Shown piece by piece: positions 1 to 9,497 of a DNA stretch of 64,000 bases. The notes under the pieces were generated by a model. The model searched no databases. It worked only from the letters and a program-made list of their open reading frames with translations, and was not told the origin of the DNA. Numbering within the stretch: position 1 is the first letter of the stretch; every line of letters begins with the position of its first letter. The position numbers were made by a program, and so were the translations under genes. The stretch is from contig DAOVIO010000001.1 of NCBI GenBank assembly GCA_030673645.1, positions 47,463 to 111,462 of the forward strand, read 5' to 3'. The DNA comes from JAGLSB01 sp023135955 (GTDB taxonomy: Bacteria > Bacteroidota > Bacteroidia > Bacteroidales > GCA-2748055).

Positions 1-2301
1 AACGCTTATATTGAGAAATATATTGTATTTGTGGATGGTGTAGAAGACATAGCTGTTTTTGCGCCAGCAACGAGCGTTACCATCGATGGTCTGACATGTG
101 GAAATTCCCATAACTTAAGTGTGAAAGCCGTTAGTGGTGCTGGAAATGAATCACCGCTTAGTGCAATTGAAACTGTTACAACCGATATTTGCGATATTAT
201 TGCTCCCACGAAGCCCACTAATCTCGTTTCTTCTAACATTACACCCAACAGTATTAAGCTTTCCTGGCAACAGTCAAGTGACAATATTGAAGTATGGGAA
301 TATGAAGTTTATATAAACGGTAAAAAAAAACTTGAGGTTCTTTACCCCGATACAAGCATTAATATAAGTGGATTATACTGTGAAACCGACTATGAACTGT
401 CCGTAAAGGCAAAAGATGAGGCAGGTAATTTATCACCTGCCAGTGAGATTCTGGCTGTCAGTACTATTGCATGCTCAGGATTAATTAGCTATCAGGAATG
501 GAGAGGTATTGAAGGCTGGGAATTATCAGATTTAACATCTCATCCTGATTATCCTGAAAATCCTGACACCACCGGATATGTAACTTCCCTCCAAATCCCG
601 ACTAACTATGGATATAATTACGGCCAGAGGTTTTTGGGAAGTATAATCGCACCCGAAACAGGGACCTATTATTTCTGGATTGCATCGGATAATGCTGGTC
701 AGCTATGGCTAAGCCCTGATAATACATATGATAATAAATTATTGATCGCTTATAACAATAGCTGGACCAATTACCAGGAATGGAATAAATTCTCATCTCA
801 AAAGTCGGCAGGAAAAAACCTTATCAAGGACCAAAAATATTATGTTGAAGTTATAATGAAGGCTGCTGCCGGTGGAGACCACCTAACTGTAGGCTGGAGA
901 AAGCCATCAGATGGTATAGGTACTGAACCCTTTGAAATAATTTCTGGAAGAGTATTAGGTCCTTACCAGGACCATAGGGCTCCTACAATTCCTGTAAATC
1001 TCCTTGCGTCCAACATTACAGAAACCAGTCTGGATTTAAATTGGGATAGTTCAACAGACGATTCCGGGCTGGCCGGATATTATATTCTCCAAAATGATGA
1101 ACTTATCGATACTCTTTTAACTACATCCATTTCCATTACTGGTCTTACAAGCGGTTTATCCTATGACTTTGCTATTAAAGCTTTTGATATATATGGCAAT
1201 GTATCAAAATCAAGCATGGTTGAGACTGTGGTGACAACTGACAATGAGGAACCATCAGCACCCGGAAACCTTGTTGCAACGGAAATTACAGGAAATAGTT
1301 GCAAACTAAGCTGGGATTCCTCAACAGATAATGCAGCAATTGAAGCTTATGATATCTATGAAAATGCTGTGCTTAAAAGCTCGGTAACAGATACTTTTTC
1401 TGTCATAACTGGTTTAGAAATGGTTGTTTCTTATACTTTTACAGTAAAGGCCAGGGATGCAGCCGGAAATAGTTCCAATGAAAGTAGTGTGGTGGTTCTT
1501 ACCCCGGATACAGAAGCGCCATCTACTCCTTCCAACCTAACTTCATCGAATATTACAGGGAATAGCTGCTCACTTAGCTGGCAAGCATCAAATGATAATA
1601 TTGATGTCGCAGAATATGAGGTATTCAAAGATGGTGAACTGGAAAAAAGCGTTTATTTTACTTATACTGATATATCTGAATTAACAAATGCCATCTCGTA
1701 CACCTTTACCGTCCGGGCGAAAGATGTAGCCGGAAATGTTTCAGAAGAAAGTAATGCCATTATTGTAAATACTCTTGATACTGAAGCCCCAACAACTCCA
1801 GTAAATCTTAGGGCTTCAAATATATCACTGTCTGGTGTGGATCTAAGCTGGGAAGCTTCAACCGATAATCTGGGAGTAACTGCCTATGAGGTTTTCAAAA
1901 ATAATGAGTTTGAAACATTAGTAAGCAATACTAATATATCTATTACAGGATTGCAGGTAAAAACAAATTACGAATTCCAGGTAAAGGCATTGGATGCTGC
2001 CGGAAATATTTCTATTGCAAGTAATTCTGTCAGCGTTTTTATAGATAATACCTCAGCGTCATTCCTTCAGGCTTCCGATAATAATATCCTACTCTATCCC
2101 AATCCAGCCAAGGATTTTGCCTACATAAAGAATGCTTTAGAAGGAATTGTTTCGGTATTGTCAGTGGATGGAAGAATTATGTTGAGTAAAGATTATAAAA
2201 GAGGCGATTTAATTGATTTAAGTTCGCTTACACCTGGTTTTTATATCTTAAGATTATCGGGAAATGGAATGATTAACTTGTGTTTTTCAATTGAAAGATA
2301 A
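1..2301 (+). CDS. FN3/PA14 surface protein with T9SS sorting domain (5' truncated)
   Basis: The reading frame is open from the first base, so the true start lies upstream and the GTG at 31 is not a convincing start. What remains is all accessory modules: a partial FN3 domain, a full FN3 (about residues 60-148 counted from 31), a PA14-like beta domain (about 150-310, with YQEWRGIEGWEL at its start), four more FN3 repeats (about 315-680), and a C-terminal T9SS type A sorting domain starting near LYPNPAKD and ending in a GFYILRLSG-type strand. No catalytic module is visible; it may lie upstream. PA14 domains of this kind often bind glycans, and FN3 chains act as spacers in secreted polysaccharide enzymes (family knowledge). 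The next gene, only 14 nt away, is a sulfatase with the same FN3 and CTD style, so the two are probably co-transcribed and both exported by T9SS. Confidence 0.85.
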   Translation, partial: NAYIEKYIVFVDGVEDIAVFAPATSVTIDGLTCGNSHNLSVKAVSGAGNESPLSAIETVTTDICDIIAPTKPTNLVSSNITPNSIKLSWQQSSDNIEVWEYEVYINGKKKLEVLYPDTSINISGLYCETDYELSVKAKDEAGNLSPASEILAVSTIACSGLISYQEWRGIEGWELSDLTSHPDYPENPDTTGYVTSLQIPTNYGYNYGQRFLGSIIAPETGTYYFWIASDNAGQLWLSPDNTYDNKLLIAYNNSWTNYQEWNKFSSQKSAGKNLIKDQKYYVEVIMKAAAGGDHLTVGWRKPSDGIGTEPFEIISGRVLGPYQDHRAPTIPVNLLASNITETSLDLNWDSSTDDSGLAGYYILQNDELIDTLLTTSISITGLTSGLSYDFAIKAFDIYGNVSKSSMVETVVTTDNEEPSAPGNLVATEITGNSCKLSWDSSTDNAAIEAYDIYENAVLKSSVTDTFSVITGLEMVVSYTFTVKARDAAGNSSNESSVVVLTPDTEAPSTPSNLTSSNITGNSCSLSWQASNDNIDVAEYEVFKDGELEKSVYFTYTDISELTNAISYTFTVRAKDVAGNVSEESNAIIVNTLDTEAPTTPVNLRASNISLSGVDLSWEASTDNLGVTAYEVFKNNEFETLVSNTNISITGLQVKTNYEFQVKALDAAGNISIASNSVSVFIDNTSASFLQASDNNILLYPNPAKDFAYIKNALEGIVSVLSVDGRIMLSKDYKRGDLIDLSSLTPGFYILRLSGNGMINLCFSIER

Positions 2302-2315
2302 AACTTGATAAAATA

Positions 2316-5015
2316 ATGATTAATACTAAATCAATACCAACTTTTAAAACAGGAATAAGTTGTTTGGTTCTTCTGCAAGGAGTTTCTCAAATGTCAATAA
2401 AAGCAGCAGCTCCTCCCACCGAGAAACCTAACATCATAATTATTTATGCCGATGATCTGGATGCAGACGAACTTAATCACACAGTTAATGATATTGATAT
2501 ATGGCCAACATTTAACGGTGTTAAAAGTCTTGGCATTGACAGCTATAACAAAACTTTTAGCCCATTGCTTTTGACTCCCAATATCGATTCACTGGCAAAC
2601 GGAGGTATGATGTTTACGCATTTCTATGTTAATGCTACAGTTTGTACCCCTAGTCGCTATAGCTTACTAACCGGACGTTATGCAACAACTGGAGAGGAAT
2701 TACTCGACCAGTATCCAGCCGGTACACATGCCACACTCGATTGGAGTCCTGCTATTATCAGAAGTGAAAGCCTCCTGCCAAAAGAACTTAAAAAAGCAGG
2801 ATACCGTACGGGTATTGTTGGCAAGTGGCATAATACTCCTGATGAGGCAAATTTGCCCGTCTCATCATCAAAAATTGAGAAAAACTCTCATCCAAGCTAT
2901 GAAGAAGCGCTGGAAGAGGATGCCTTTCTCAAAAATCATCAGCAAACAGGAGTCAACTATTTAAGTGAAGGTTTTGGATGGGATGTGGTCGAACGAATGG
3001 AGTGGGGAAATTCAATTGTAAACCTGGACTGGATGTGTGAAGGGGCGCTTAATTTTATCGAAGAGAGTAAGGATACTTCCTTTTTCCTTTATTTATCCTT
3101 ACCGGTGCCCCATGGTCAATATCAATACATTTACAATTCTTTAGATGTCCTGGATAGAAGGGTTTGTGCAAATGGAATCCTGCCGGATAATTATTCCATA
3201 TTGCCCTCAGATAGTGATGTATACAGAAGAATCGATTCAGCAGGTGTCCCCAGAGAAAACGCTATGGCTACACATATGGACGATTATGTAGGTGCGGTTA
3301 TGAATAAACTGGAGGAACTTGGAATAGGGGAGAATACCCTTATTATTTTTACAAGCGATCACGGCAACCGTGGAAAAAATAGTTGTTATGAAGGAGGAGC
3401 CAGGATCCCTATGTTTATTTACTGGCCCGGTAAGATTGATCCAGGTACAACAAACAGTAGCCTGATTGGCAATATCGATATTTCAGCAACCTTACTGGAT
3501 CTGGTAAGGATCACGCCTCCCGAGGATATGTCGCGCGACAACCTTAGCTTTTTACCTCAATTATTAGGAGATCCCGAACCTCTGGATTGGAGGAAAAGTA
3601 TGATGATTGAAGCAGGGAATTCAAAAGCCATTGTTACAAAAGAATACAAGTATATCGCCAACAGGGTCACTCCCGAAATTGCGCAAAGTATGGCTGAACA
3701 ACCGAAAGTGGTATATTGGTCGGGGGTTGATCACCACAATTACAACACCGAATTCATGTATAAAGGCTATTGGGATGCAGATCAACTATATGATCTGGAG
3801 AATGACCTTTACGAACAAAAAAACCTTATGGGCAATCAGGGATACAAAGATATGCTGATAGAAATGAAATCGGAGCTTGCCAGTTATGTTTCAAAACTGC
3901 CTCATTCATTTGGCGAGTTTAGCGAAGGGGGCTCAGTTCTTTCCGCTTTTAATGCTCCGACAAATCTTATTGCTTTGAATATTACTCCTACTAATCTTGA
4001 TTTAAAATGGGATGCATCAAGCCATGACATTGGTTTGGTGGGATACGAAGTATATAAAGACGATGTTTTAGAGACCTTCGCTACAGGAACATTTGTATCC
4101 ATTACGGGATTAGCTCTGGATTCAACTTACAAATTTAAGCTAAAAGCCCTTGATGTAACAGGCACATATTCATCAGAAAGCAATGAGGTGACCATTAAAA
4201 CACGATATCCGGATGAGGAAAGTCCGTCAGCTCCTTCCAATCTTATTGCTACTGAAATTACAGCTACTGGATGTGAACTATCCTGGGAGCCTTCAAACGA
4301 CAATATAGGTGTTATCGCTTACGAGGTTTATAAAGATGGTGAGTTTTTGACCACAACTTCAGGAACATCCATTTCAATTAGTGGTTTGGAGAGTTTCCAA
4401 ACTTACATTTTTACAGTTAAGGCAAAGGATTTTGATGGTAATATTTCCACGGAAAGTAACAGGTTTACAATAATAACTTCTGATAATATTCCTCCAACAG
4501 CGCCGTCTAATTTTACTGTCTCAAATATTACCGGAAACTCTTGCGGACTTGGTTGGTCGGCTTCCACTGATAATGTGGGTATAGAAGAATACGAAATTTA
4601 CAGGGATGGTGTTCTAGATACTATCGTTTACTTCCCCCATGTCACAATTAGTGGTTTAAGTAATTCCACAACCTATGTTTTCACGGTTAAGGCAAAGGAT
4701 GTAGCCGGAAATCTTTCAGAAGAAAGTAGTGAATTAATTGTGACTACCCTTGATTCGGTAATTATTGGAACTCAAAAAATTATTGTACAGGATGGAATAG
4801 AAATATACCCAAATCCAGTGGGAAGTATGCTATATATCTCAAATCTTGAAAGTGGTTTGCTCAGTATTCATTCTTTCGATGGCAGGCAGGTGTTAAGTGC
4901 TGATCACAGGCCTGGTCTGGCAGTTGATGTATCCTCATTGTCGTCGGGAGTTTATATTCTTGAGATTTCAGCTAACAGGAAAAACTACTTATTGATAAAA
5001 AGTGGAGCAGAATAG
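2316..5015 (+). CDS. Secreted sulfatase with three FN3 domains and T9SS sorting domain
   Basis: An S1-family (formylglycine-dependent) sulfatase of 899 residues. The N-terminus is a signal peptide, followed by the metal-binding start of the alkaline-phosphatase fold (IIIIYADDLD, Asp46-Asp47) and the active-site motif C110-T-P-S-R with LLTGRY after it. A second metal site is visible as FTSDHGN near residue 348. The catalytic part ends near residue 540. Three FN3 domains (about 546-630, 640-725, 735-820) and a T9SS type A sorting domain (IYPNP near 829) follow, so the enzyme is exported and probably attached to the cell surface. It likely removes sulfate esters from a polysaccharide; the exact linkage cannot be read. 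Its FN3 modules closely resemble those of the preceding gene. ATG 2316 gives a plausible signal sequence and lies 14 nt after the previous stop. Confidence 0.93.
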   Translation: MINTKSIPTFKTGISCLVLLQGVSQMSIKAAAPPTEKPNIIIIYADDLDADELNHTVNDIDIWPTFNGVKSLGIDSYNKTFSPLLLTPNIDSLANGGMMFTHFYVNATVCTPSRYSLLTGRYATTGEELLDQYPAGTHATLDWSPAIIRSESLLPKELKKAGYRTGIVGKWHNTPDEANLPVSSSKIEKNSHPSYEEALEEDAFLKNHQQTGVNYLSEGFGWDVVERMEWGNSIVNLDWMCEGALNFIEESKDTSFFLYLSLPVPHGQYQYIYNSLDVLDRRVCANGILPDNYSILPSDSDVYRRIDSAGVPRENAMATHMDDYVGAVMNKLEELGIGENTLIIFTSDHGNRGKNSCYEGGARIPMFIYWPGKIDPGTTNSSLIGNIDISATLLDLVRITPPEDMSRDNLSFLPQLLGDPEPLDWRKSMMIEAGNSKAIVTKEYKYIANRVTPEIAQSMAEQPKVVYWSGVDHHNYNTEFMYKGYWDADQLYDLENDLYEQKNLMGNQGYKDMLIEMKSELASYVSKLPHSFGEFSEGGSVLSAFNAPTNLIALNITPTNLDLKWDASSHDIGLVGYEVYKDDVLETFATGTFVSITGLALDSTYKFKLKALDVTGTYSSESNEVTIKTRYPDEESPSAPSNLIATEITATGCELSWEPSNDNIGVIAYEVYKDGEFLTTTSGTSISISGLESFQTYIFTVKAKDFDGNISTESNRFTIITSDNIPPTAPSNFTVSNITGNSCGLGWSASTDNVGIEEYEIYRDGVLDTIVYFPHVTISGLSNSTTYVFTVKAKDVAGNLSEESSELIVTTLDSVIIGTQKIIVQDGIEIYPNPVGSMLYISNLESGLLSIHSFDGRQVLSADHRPGLAVDVSSLSSGVYILEISANRKNYLLIKSGAE

Positions 5016-5084
5016 TTAAATCGCCCCTTATTAGTTTGAATTTGAAATGAAGAATTAGTGTTAACTCAAAAAAAAGCTATAAGA

Positions 5085-5954
5085 ATGAAAAGATTATTGT
5101 TGATAGCACTGTTAATACGATATGGAATTGGATCCTTTGCTCAATCCGGGAACAAATCCTTGAATTCCTGCAGACATCCTGAAAATTTCAAAAAAGAAAA
5201 CCTGGTGGTCTGGTGTATAGTTCCTTTTGATGCTGTGAATCGTTCGCCTGAAGAACGTGCTGAAATGCTGGTCGAATTGGGATTAAAACATGTTGCATAC
5301 GACTGGCGGGAAAGGCACGTTGCTGAGTTTGAGGAAGAAATTATTCAATACCAGAAACATGATCTGGATTATTTTGCCTTTTGGGGTTCGCATGATAAGG
5401 CTTTCGAATTGTTTAAACAATACCAAATTCATCCTCAGATCTGGATTACAAATCCTTCCCAAAAAACCGGAACTCAAGAAGAGAAAATCGAGCAGGTTGC
5501 TGAGATTTTGATTCCTTTGGCAAAAAAAGCTTCCGCCATTGGATCTAAACTGGGACTTTATAATCATGGAGGATGGGGAGGAGAACCGGAGAATCTGGTT
5601 GCCGTGTGCAAGTACCTTAAATCAAAAGGGCACGAAAACGTAGGCATCGTGTATAATTTTCATCATGCGCATGAAAATATAAAGACTTTCAAAAAGGATT
5701 TTGAACAGATGAAACCCTTTCTTTTATGTCTCAATCTGAATGGAATGGCAGATCCGGAGTTGGTGAACGAAGAGACACATGAAAATATGATACTTCCGCT
5801 TGGTACAGGAAAGAATGAGGCTGAGATGATTCGGATTGTCATTGAGAGCGGCTATGACGGACCTGTAGGAATAATTGGACACATTGAAACTCAGGATGTA
5901 GCATTAAGTCTGACCAACAATCTTAACGGACTTAAAAAGATACTGGAGAAATAA
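5085..5954 (+). CDS. Secreted sugar phosphate isomerase/epimerase-like TIM-barrel protein
   Basis: A 289-residue protein of the AP endonuclease 2/xylose isomerase-like TIM-barrel superfamily. Barrel strand motifs seen are KHVAYDWRE, DYFAFWG, LGLYNHGGWGGEPENL, NVGIVYNFHHAHEN, FLLCLNLNG and GPVGIIGHIETQD; the Glu and His residues there are typical metal ligands of the fold. The protein begins with MKRLLLIALL and ends its leader at FAQSG, so it should be exported, unlike classical cytosolic sugar isomerases. The frame extends to a GTG at 5058, but ATG 5085 starts exactly at the signal peptide and is preferred. It lies between two sulfatase genes, which suggests work on sugars released by the locus. 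The substrate is unknown; proteins of this group are common in sulfatase-rich loci of Bacteroidota and Planctomycetota (family knowledge). Confidence 0.8.
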   Translation: MKRLLLIALLIRYGIGSFAQSGNKSLNSCRHPENFKKENLVVWCIVPFDAVNRSPEERAEMLVELGLKHVAYDWRERHVAEFEEEIIQYQKHDLDYFAFWGSHDKAFELFKQYQIHPQIWITNPSQKTGTQEEKIEQVAEILIPLAKKASAIGSKLGLYNHGGWGGEPENLVAVCKYLKSKGHENVGIVYNFHHAHENIKTFKKDFEQMKPFLLCLNLNGMADPELVNEETHENMILPLGTGKNEAEMIRIVIESGYDGPVGIIGHIETQDVALSLTNNLNGLKKILEK

Positions 5955-6015
5955 ATAATATTGCCAGTGAACCTGTAAATATTTGATATAGTAAATAACT
6001 AAAGATACTAAAAGT

Positions 6016-7479
6016 ATGTATAAAATGCTTTCACTCGCTGCTTTAACATTCAGCTATTCTCATCCGGTTGAAGTTCCGGATACGGTCGAGAAAAAACCTC
6101 ATATATTGTTTATCGCGATCGACGATTTACGTCCCGATTTAGGATGTTATGGAAACACTGAGGTAAAAAGTCCAAACATCGACCAGTTGGCCAGTGAAGG
6201 CACTTCTTTTATGCGAGCATTTTGTCAGCAAGCTGTTTGTGGTCCTTCCCGTATAAGTCTCATGACCGGTATTCATCCTGATGGACTCGGATTGTGGGGT
6301 ATGAGCGGAAGTCATTTAATCGAATGGCGGGAAACACGTACCGGGATAACCAGTTTATCGGAGCAGTTCCGTAAAAATGGATACAAAGCTTATGGCTATG
6401 GAAAAATTTATGACCATCGTTTGGGTTTGGATATTGAGCACTCGTGGGACGAGTATAAGGGAGGAAAAACTTCATACAACCTAAAAAAGCACAACAGGGA
6501 AGGACGTTCGATAAATGGTAGTTCTCCATTAAAACCTGCATTTTTTGCGGTGGATGCAGTGGATGCAGAATTATCGGATGGCTACGTTGCCAATCTGGCC
6601 ATCGAAAAACTTAAAGCATACGATACAAGTCAACCACTGTTTCTTGCAGTTGGGTTCCAAAAACCGCATCTGCCTTTTGTTGCTCCTAAAAAGTATTTTG
6701 ACCTTTATGAGACTGAAAAACTTACATTGGCAGAGCGTAGATGTCCACCCGAATGGCATACCGAGTTCATGTTCTCGTGGTACAAAGAAATAAACAGTTA
6801 TGACGTTCCATATCCTATCCCTGAAGATATGCAGCGTCAGCTCATCGAGGGCTATTATGCCTGTGTTAGTTATGTAGATGCACAAATTGGTAAAATCATT
6901 GTCACCCTGAAGGAAAAAGGAATGTATGACAATACTATGATTGTACTCTGGGGCGACCATGGATTCAAACTGGGAGAGCATGGGGAATGGGCCAAACATA
7001 CAAATACCGAACATGATGCAAGGGTTCCGTTTATAATTGCTGCTCCCGGGAATTATGAAAAGAATGCAAAGACAAAAGCCCTGGTCGAACTGGTGGATTT
7101 ATTCCCGACTATGTGTGAGCTTGCAGGTATTCCGGTTCCGGATCATACTGAGGGACACAGCCTGGTTCCGATAATGAAGGATAAAGATGCTAACGTCCGG
7201 AAATTTGCACTAACCCAATATCCAATGGTTAGGTCCACTATGAGCTATTCTATACGAACAGATGACTGGAGATATGTCGAGACACGTAGCGACATAACAG
7301 GTGAACCTATTGCCGCTGAACTTTACGATTTACGCAGTAATTCAATAGAAATAAAGAATAATTTGAATGATTATCCGGAAGTGGCAAAAGAACATGCAGC
7401 CATGTTGGATAAATATTTAAAAAGTGCTAAAAAATGGACGGGCGGTCATATGATAAGCTCCTGGGGTCCGGTCGAATAG
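6016..7479 (+). CDS. Iduronate-2-sulfatase-like sulfatase
   Basis: A 487-residue S1 sulfatase close in style to iduronate-2-sulfatases (subfamily S1_7-like by motif; inference). It shows FIAIDDLRPDLGCYG with the metal pair Asp36-Asp37, the catalytic motif C75-G-P-S-R followed by ISLMTG, FQKPHLPFVAPKKY with the His and Lys that bind sulfate in this group, and LWGDHGFKLGEHGEWAKH as the second metal site. The N-terminus is short and only weakly hydrophobic (MYKMLSLAALTFSYSHP), so export is likely but not certain. It is a clear paralogue of the sulfatase at 9498: both share CQQA(V/L)CGPSR, IEWR and the GDHGFKLG block. Length is normal for the family. The 61-nt gap after the isomerase gene shows no promoter, so co-transcription is likely. 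Confidence 0.92.
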   Translation: MYKMLSLAALTFSYSHPVEVPDTVEKKPHILFIAIDDLRPDLGCYGNTEVKSPNIDQLASEGTSFMRAFCQQAVCGPSRISLMTGIHPDGLGLWGMSGSHLIEWRETRTGITSLSEQFRKNGYKAYGYGKIYDHRLGLDIEHSWDEYKGGKTSYNLKKHNREGRSINGSSPLKPAFFAVDAVDAELSDGYVANLAIEKLKAYDTSQPLFLAVGFQKPHLPFVAPKKYFDLYETEKLTLAERRCPPEWHTEFMFSWYKEINSYDVPYPIPEDMQRQLIEGYYACVSYVDAQIGKIIVTLKEKGMYDNTMIVLWGDHGFKLGEHGEWAKHTNTEHDARVPFIIAAPGNYEKNAKTKALVELVDLFPTMCELAGIPVPDHTEGHSLVPIMKDKDANVRKFALTQYPMVRSTMSYSIRTDDWRYVETRSDITGEPIAAELYDLRSNSIEIKNNLNDYPEVAKEHAAMLDKYLKSAKKWTGGHMISSWGPVE

Positions 7480-7635
7480 AGATGATAATTCCGATGAATC
7501 GCTTAGCCAAGTATTATTATTAAGTTATTGAGATTTGAATCTTATGCAAAAGAGAAAAAATGAAGAATTAATTAATAGTATAGACTACCGGGGATAAGAT
7601 AAAATCCTATTCAATAAATACCCAAATCCATAACA
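7480..7635 (+). other. Intergenic region upstream of a locus promoter element
   Basis: AT-rich spacer between two sulfatase genes. No open frame, terminator or RNA gene is apparent before the regulatory element that begins at 7636. Confidence 0.5.
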
Positions 7636-7682
7636 TTTGGCTAATTTATATAAACAGAAATATCTCGACGGGGCTACTTTTG
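7636..7682 (+). promoter_or_regulatory. Locus-wide regulatory element, copy 1 (upstream of sulfatase 7747)
   Basis: TTTGGC at 7636-7641, then TAATTTATATAAAC, and TACTTTTG (a TAnnTTTG -7 type box) at 7675-7682. The distance from TGGC (7638) to the TA of the box is 37 nt. The same layout occurs upstream of four other transcription units of this locus. The box lies 64 nt before the ATG at 7747. The upstream half sits where an activator would bind, about 40-50 nt before a transcription start (inference). Confidence 0.55.
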
Positions 7683-7746
7683 TATATTGAGTATCTTGTG
7701 AAGTGGATTTTTTGTTTTTTACCTCCACAAATAAAACATAAAAAAT

Positions 7747-9258
7747 ATGAATAGTATTTTAAAGACTCTAGGCTATACCGCCCTGATTTCTATCGAAACA
7801 GCCATTGTTCCGAAAATAAATGCTCAGGAAAAACCAAATATTCTAATGTTTTGTGTTGATGATATGAATGATTGGGTAGGCTTCCTCGGTGGGCATCCCC
7901 AGACAATAACACCCAATATGGATAGGCTGGCATCCAAAGGAGTGAATTTTACCAATGCTCATTGTCCGGCTCCAGGTTGTTCTCCCAGCCGGAACTCACT
8001 TATATTTGGGATTGAGCCACACAATTCGGGCCTGTATCCCTTTTATAATATCAATAATATCGAAGCCGGGGTAATAGACAGCTACTATCCCCTGCCATTG
8101 CTATTTAGAAATAACGGATACTATACCAAAGGAATTACAAAGGTTTGGCATAATCCGGATAACGCATATTTGCAAGACAGTACCTGGGATGAGTACAGTT
8201 CACATGGAGATAGTAACATTCAACTTATTAAGGAAGAGGGGTATTATCCTGATCCCTACGTAAAACGATTGGTTGCCTGTCCGGGCAGCAATCCCCTGGA
8301 GGATTTCATGGATTACAAAAATGCTATGCAGGCAGTCGATTTTTTGGATAAATCACATGAGGATCCTTTCTTCCTGGCAATCGGATTTATACGTCCTCAT
8401 ACACCCTTTATTGTACCCAAAGAAAATTATGACCGCTTCCAGGTACCCATTCAGGAACCGCCTATTAAGGCAGATGACCTGGTAGATATTCCTATTGCCG
8501 GACAAAGCAATGCACAAATCTATGTCGAGATACCCATGAGAAGAGACGGGGCCTGGGAAAAACTACGAAGAGGTTACCTGGCTAGCATTAACTTTATCGA
8601 TGACAATGTAGGACGGGTTATGGATGCTCTGGATAAAAGTCCGTATGCTGATAATACAATTATTGTATTGTGGTCAGATCATGGATTCCATCTGGGTGAA
8701 AAAAGAACCTATAGCAAGTTCTCTCTATGGAATGAGGCCACACGTACGCCTTTTATCATTTATGATCCAAGAGGGCAAAACGGCAACGGGCTGCAATGCG
8801 ATGAATCGGTTGGGTTAATAAATATTTATAGAACCCTTTGCGATATGACCGGAATAGAGGTCCCTGAATATGTGGATGGCATAAGTCTGACTCCCTGGTT
8901 AGACAATCCTAAATTAGAAATGGAAAAACCAGCCATGACCACCTGGGGGCGGGGAAATTATACCCTACGTTCCAAAGAATGGCGTTATACCCGGTATTTC
9001 GATGGTTCAGAAGAGCTCTATTCCGAGACCTGTGATCCGAATGAGTGGGTCAATCTGGCAAATAATGAAAGGTTTGATTCAATCAAGGATGAATTCTCGA
9101 AATGGCTTCCTAAAACCGAAGCTCCGCAGGTATCTTCTGGTTTAGAGCTTTATAATGTGGCAGATGCTGACAGCCCGATCCTAAATATTAATTCCTTTCT
9201 GAACAATGTAAGCAAGTATAATGCTGAAGGTTTGCAACCACCCTTGTATATAAAATAA
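7747..9258 (+). CDS. Secreted S1 sulfatase, iduronate-2-sulfatase/choline-sulfatase-like
   Basis: A 503-residue sulfatase with signal peptide (cleavage near INAQEK). Motifs are MFCVDDMNDW with the metal pair Asp38-Asp39, catalytic C78-S-P-S-R followed by NSLIFG, GFIRPHTPFIVPKENY, and LWSDHGFHLGEKRTYSKFSLW as second metal/sulfate-binding block. These place it near iduronate-2-sulfatase-type enzymes, but it differs from the paralogue pair at 6016 and 9498 by CSPSR in place of CGPSR and by a longer C-terminal tail. The Cys needs conversion to formylglycine by a maturase that is not encoded here. It begins its own transcription unit, as it is preceded by regulatory element copy 1. The natural linkage is unknown. 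Confidence 0.92.
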   Translation: MNSILKTLGYTALISIETAIVPKINAQEKPNILMFCVDDMNDWVGFLGGHPQTITPNMDRLASKGVNFTNAHCPAPGCSPSRNSLIFGIEPHNSGLYPFYNINNIEAGVIDSYYPLPLLFRNNGYYTKGITKVWHNPDNAYLQDSTWDEYSSHGDSNIQLIKEEGYYPDPYVKRLVACPGSNPLEDFMDYKNAMQAVDFLDKSHEDPFFLAIGFIRPHTPFIVPKENYDRFQVPIQEPPIKADDLVDIPIAGQSNAQIYVEIPMRRDGAWEKLRRGYLASINFIDDNVGRVMDALDKSPYADNTIIVLWSDHGFHLGEKRTYSKFSLWNEATRTPFIIYDPRGQNGNGLQCDESVGLINIYRTLCDMTGIEVPEYVDGISLTPWLDNPKLEMEKPAMTTWGRGNYTLRSKEWRYTRYFDGSEELYSETCDPNEWVNLANNERFDSIKDEFSKWLPKTEAPQVSSGLELYNVADADSPILNINSFLNNVSKYNAEGLQPPLYIK

Positions 9259-9302
9259 ATATTACTTAGTTTAGGGCCTCCAATCCCAGAGCCTAACTCA
9301 TT

Positions 9303-9349
9303 AATGGCAAGAATATGTAAAGCTAAATGAAAGAACTTCTATAATTTTA
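9303..9349 (+). promoter_or_regulatory. Locus-wide regulatory element, copy 2 (upstream of sulfatase 9498)
   Basis: TGGCAAGAATATGTAAAG begins at 9305 and TAATTTTA follows at 9342, 37 nt downstream. The downstream box differs from TAnnTTTG in its last base (A for G), and the leader to ATG 9498 would be about 140 nt. The upstream half matches the copy at 29022 at the TGGCAAG and TATGTAAA parts. The rest of the gap 9259-9497 shows nothing further. Confidence 0.45.
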
Positions 9350-9497
9350 ACTAACAGGAAAATTGGATTCTGTTCTTTTTGTGAAGGATATTGAGGGAAG
9401 ATTGGGTGTATATGACCCATTATATGAAAAGCATTGGCTGGCTAATTGGTGAATTCAATGATAAAAAAAGCATCTGATACAGATAAATTTTTAATAT

